From assembly GCA_964399235.1 (NCBI GenBank), contig CAYNQC010000063.1:1-7679 (forward strand): DNA of 7,679 nucleotides, written 5' to 3'. Origin of the DNA: DASPPK01 sp964399235 (GTDB lineage Archaea > Thermoproteota > Bathyarchaeia > Bathyarchaeales > Bathycorpusculaceae). A model generated the notes under the pieces. That model was not told the origin of the DNA, did not search any database, and worked only from the letters and a program-made list of their open reading frames with translations. Positions 6,024 to 7,679 of the stretch are shown in pieces. How positions within the stretch are numbered: position 1 is the first letter of the stretch; each line of letters begins with the position of its first letter. The position numbers and the translations under genes are program-made.

Positions 6024-6872
6024 TTATTTGGGCTCTGTCATTATGCTCGTCACACCGACCGAGGCAAGCATCAGTAATTCAAAGGTTTTGTATCCCTCAA
6101 TCATGTTGCTGGCGGCGTATTTAATGTTCAGTCCGTCAGTCCTGTTGACGATGGGCAGTAGTTCCGCTGCGTCCGCAAATTGGCTGCTAAGAAACGTTAT
6201 TCCCAATTTCACGGGCTTCTTCGCTACCAAGAGTTTAGTTTTCCTCTGTTTAGAATCAATCACTGCTCTTTTTACGGCATGTCTCAGTTCCTTCTCAATT
6301 CTTGCCATGCCAGGGCTTCTGGCCGAAACTCTGGAAAGGGACTCTTTCAAAGCTACGCATTGAGCCCACGGCGCATATTTCGTGACATCGTCCTTTAGAA
6401 GCTGAGCTTCGCCGGCAACCATTATGACGGGGACACCAAGTTCCCCACCTACGTAAGCGTTCATCAGAAACTCGCTCGCTGCTATGCCATTGACCGTGAA
6501 TTTGTTGACGACGCCGCTGAAGTAGGTATGATCGAAGGTCGATCGCACAGTTCCGAATTTGGCATGATAGCCAAGGAATAAGGCAACGTCGCATCCTTCA
6601 ATTCCTGCAACCATGCTTGTGGGGCGAGGATAGCCTCTGATGATTTCAACGTATTCAGGCAGGTCATCGATCATGATGTTGACCATTGGGCCATGGCTGT
6701 CAGCGATAACGACTTTGTCAAAGCCGTTTCTGTAAAGTTCTTCGGTTACTGTCAACGTGACTCTTGTGGCGATTTTCCTTGCTTCTTCATACAGGCTGCC
6801 TTTCAGGTTCAGGTGCCCTGGTATGACTATGTACGGCATGCCTTCCATGTCAACTGAAATGAACGCTTTCAT
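6024..6872 (-). CDS. dppA: M55 family metallopeptidase, DppA-like D-aminopeptidase
   Basis: The 282-residue protein starts MKAFISVDMEG and carries the SxDxEG signature. All residues corresponding to the di-zinc centre of B. subtilis DppA are present: D8, E10, H60 (ADSHG), H103 (LGYHA) and E134 (AASEF), with H115 (FDHTYFSG) at the proposed catalytic position. DppA is a self-compartmentalising decameric enzyme that removes N-terminal D-amino acids such as D-Ala from short peptides. Archaeal homologs are common, and their substrates are unclear. Length matches the family (274 in B. subtilis). The frame is open to ATG 6962, but that extension overlaps the upstream gene and lacks family character, so ATG 6872 is chosen. 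There is no signal peptide, so it is cytosolic. The gene begins 26 bp after the stop of the helical-repeat gene and is likely cotranscribed with it. No dipeptide transporter genes are visible nearby. Confidence 0.94.
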   Translation of the reverse strand: MKAFISVDMEGMPYIVIPGHLNLKGSLYEEARKIATRVTLTVTEELYRNGFDKVVIADSHGPMVNIMIDDLPEYVEIIRGYPRPTSMVAGIEGCDVALFLGYHAKFGTVRSTFDHTYFSGVVNKFTVNGIAASEFLMNAYVGGELGVPVIMVAGEAQLLKDDVTKYAPWAQCVALKESLSRVSARSPGMARIEKELRHAVKRAVIDSKQRKTKLLVAKKPVKLGITFLSSQFADAAELLPIVNRTDGLNIKYAASNMIEGYKTFELLMLASVGVTSIMTEPK

Positions 6873-6896
6873 CGAGACCACAATGGTAGGTGTAAG

Positions 6897-6909
6897 TCTT
6901 AACTTAAGA
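6897..6909. repeat. 13-bp palindrome over the HEAT-gene stop and upstream of the M55 gene
   Basis: TCTTAA-C-TTAAGA is perfectly symmetric with a 1-nt centre, too tight for an RNA hairpin but suitable for a DNA-binding dimer. It is A/T-rich and centred about 31 nt upstream of ATG 6872, so it could also serve as an internal TATA-like element for the peptidase gene. Confidence 0.3.
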
Positions 6910-7603
6910 TTTTTGCGCGCACTCTTTCCTTCGGCGATTCTCCGTGATGTTGCTTGTCCCATTTTGCGATGAAATTCTCTACTGCACGTCTGAGAGTCTC
7001 TCGAGGGCTGTGAAGATTCTTCTTTGCGAAGGAAATCACTTTGTCCTTGGTTTTCACTTGATCAAAGAACTTGTCAAAGGATTCGATGGTTTTTTCGGCT
7101 ATGACTCTCTTGCATTCTTCTGTCAGATGAGGCGTTGTTGTTAGGTTTTCGACTTTCAGAAGCTCGTTTGTTATTTTCTGGATTAAATATGGTTTTGCGA
7201 CTGCGATTTTACTGGAGTGGCCAACGACATTGACAACGGTGACCATGTACGAGTCGTTCATGAAGCTGTAGTACTTGTCGAATATTGCATCAAACTTCTT
7301 GTCCTTGTCAACCCGGGCGAGGTTGGCTATTATGGCCATGGCGTTCCATGTGAGAATTCTGTATTTGCTGTCTAGAAGGGTTGTGAAGAAATCCATGTAA
7401 GGATACAGTTTTTCCGGATGTTTCTCACTCAGATCCATCAGTACCTTGGCGCAACCATATCTTATTGCGGCTTTTGTTGAGGAGACGCCTTTGATCACTT
7501 CAGGAAGCAGGTCAAAGCCATGTTTGACCTTTTGGAAAAGTTCTTCTTTTGTCATTGTTTTGTCGGCGAGTTTCTGCAACAGTTTGGATTCCATGAGAAG
7601 CAT
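6899..7603 (-). CDS. HEAT/ARM-like alpha-helical repeat protein, function unknown
   Basis: A 234-residue, helix-rich, charged cytosolic protein with no membrane segment or Cys motif. Residues about 30-170 read as successive paired helices with HEAT/ARM spacing: LLPEVIKGVSSTKAAIRYGCAKVLMDLSEK, then LYPYMDFFTTLLDS with RILTWNAMAIIANLARV, then FDAIFDKYYSFMND with MVTVVNVVGHSSKIAV. The tail (175-234) is Lys/Arg-rich with RETLRRAVENFIAKW and ends in a basic stretch. Such solenoids are usually protein-interaction scaffolds; I recognise no specific partner or enzyme activity. The start is either ATG 7603 or ATG 7594 (M4). A TTTAAG-type TATA element near 7623-7631 on the minus strand is spaced for a leaderless or nearly leaderless transcript, and AGAGG (7605-7609) could be an SD for M4. 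It precedes the M55 gene by 26 bp. Confidence 0.82.
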   Translation of the reverse strand: MLLMESKLLQKLADKTMTKEELFQKVKHGFDLLPEVIKGVSSTKAAIRYGCAKVLMDLSEKHPEKLYPYMDFFTTLLDSKYRILTWNAMAIIANLARVDKDKKFDAIFDKYYSFMNDSYMVTVVNVVGHSSKIAVAKPYLIQKITNELLKVENLTTTPHLTEECKRVIAEKTIESFDKFFDQVKTKDKVISFAKKNLHSPRETLRRAVENFIAKWDKQHHGESPKERVRAKILS

Positions 7604-7679
7604 GCCTCTGCTTGGGTGGGATTCTTAAACTAGGTCGTACTGGTGAGACTTGTTAACTGCTTTTCTGTCAATCCCGCTC
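7604..7679 (-). promoter_or_regulatory. Upstream region of the HEAT-like gene
   Basis: The last 76 bases carry no gene that I can see. On the minus strand GTTTAAGAAT (about 7622-7631) is a TATA-like element about 24 nt from ATG 7603 and 33 nt from ATG 7594. Confidence 0.35.

Noticed and set aside
6873..6962. 30-residue N-terminal extension of the M55 peptidase
   Set aside because: It overlaps the 3' end of the HEAT-like gene, and the family consistently begins at the M-K-x-F/Y-I/M-S-V-D-M-E-G segment.
1..7679. CRISPR array, insertion sequence, integrase or defence system
   Set aside because: I saw no regularly spaced direct repeats, terminal inverted repeats, transposase or integrase motifs, and every large frame is accounted for by the genes listed.

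Overview
This window looks archaeal. Several genes have TATA-like boxes about 28 nt upstream of the start codon, as in leaderless transcripts. Others have Shine-Dalgarno (SD) sequences close to the GGAGGTGA consensus. The protein set (archaeal-style heliorhodopsin, M55 peptidase, PrxQ/Bcp peroxiredoxin, QueG-like Fe-S protein) also fits. I would guess an uncultured lineage such as Bathyarchaeia or Thermoplasmatota, but the window has no rRNA or marker gene to settle this.

Layout: (1) 1-2080, minus: nearly complete YyaL/DUF255 thioredoxin-fold protein, running off the left edge just before its expected C-terminus. (2) 2221-2691, plus: pyridoxamine-phosphate-oxidase-like FMN-binding split-barrel protein, divergent from the first gene. 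(3) 2692-2895: convergent spacer with no convincing gene. (4) 2896-3720, minus: seven-helix heliorhodopsin with a leaderless-type promoter. (5) 3721-3906: divergent regulatory region. (6) 3907-4362, plus: peroxiredoxin Bcp/PrxQ, followed on the same strand by (7) 4435-5412, a QueG-like double [4Fe-4S] protein that lacks the Asp of true epoxyqueuosine reductases. (8) 5413-5569: spacer with an 8-bp-arm inverted repeat. (9) 5570-5995, plus: SRPBCC/AHSA1-like protein, converging on (10) 6024-6872, minus, a DppA-type M55 peptidase. (11) 6899-7603, minus: HEAT/ARM-like helical-repeat protein just upstream of the peptidase and probably cotranscribed with it.

The highlight is the heliorhodopsin. It retains the retinal lysine, the glutamate counterion and both cavity histidines. 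It shares a 186-bp divergent promoter region with a thiol peroxidase, and the surrounding genes encode redox, flavin and Fe-S proteins. This fits the published idea that heliorhodopsins are light sensors tied to oxidative-stress control. The link in this genome is inferred from gene position only. No retinal or carotenoid synthesis gene, mobile element, CRISPR array or RNA gene is visible.
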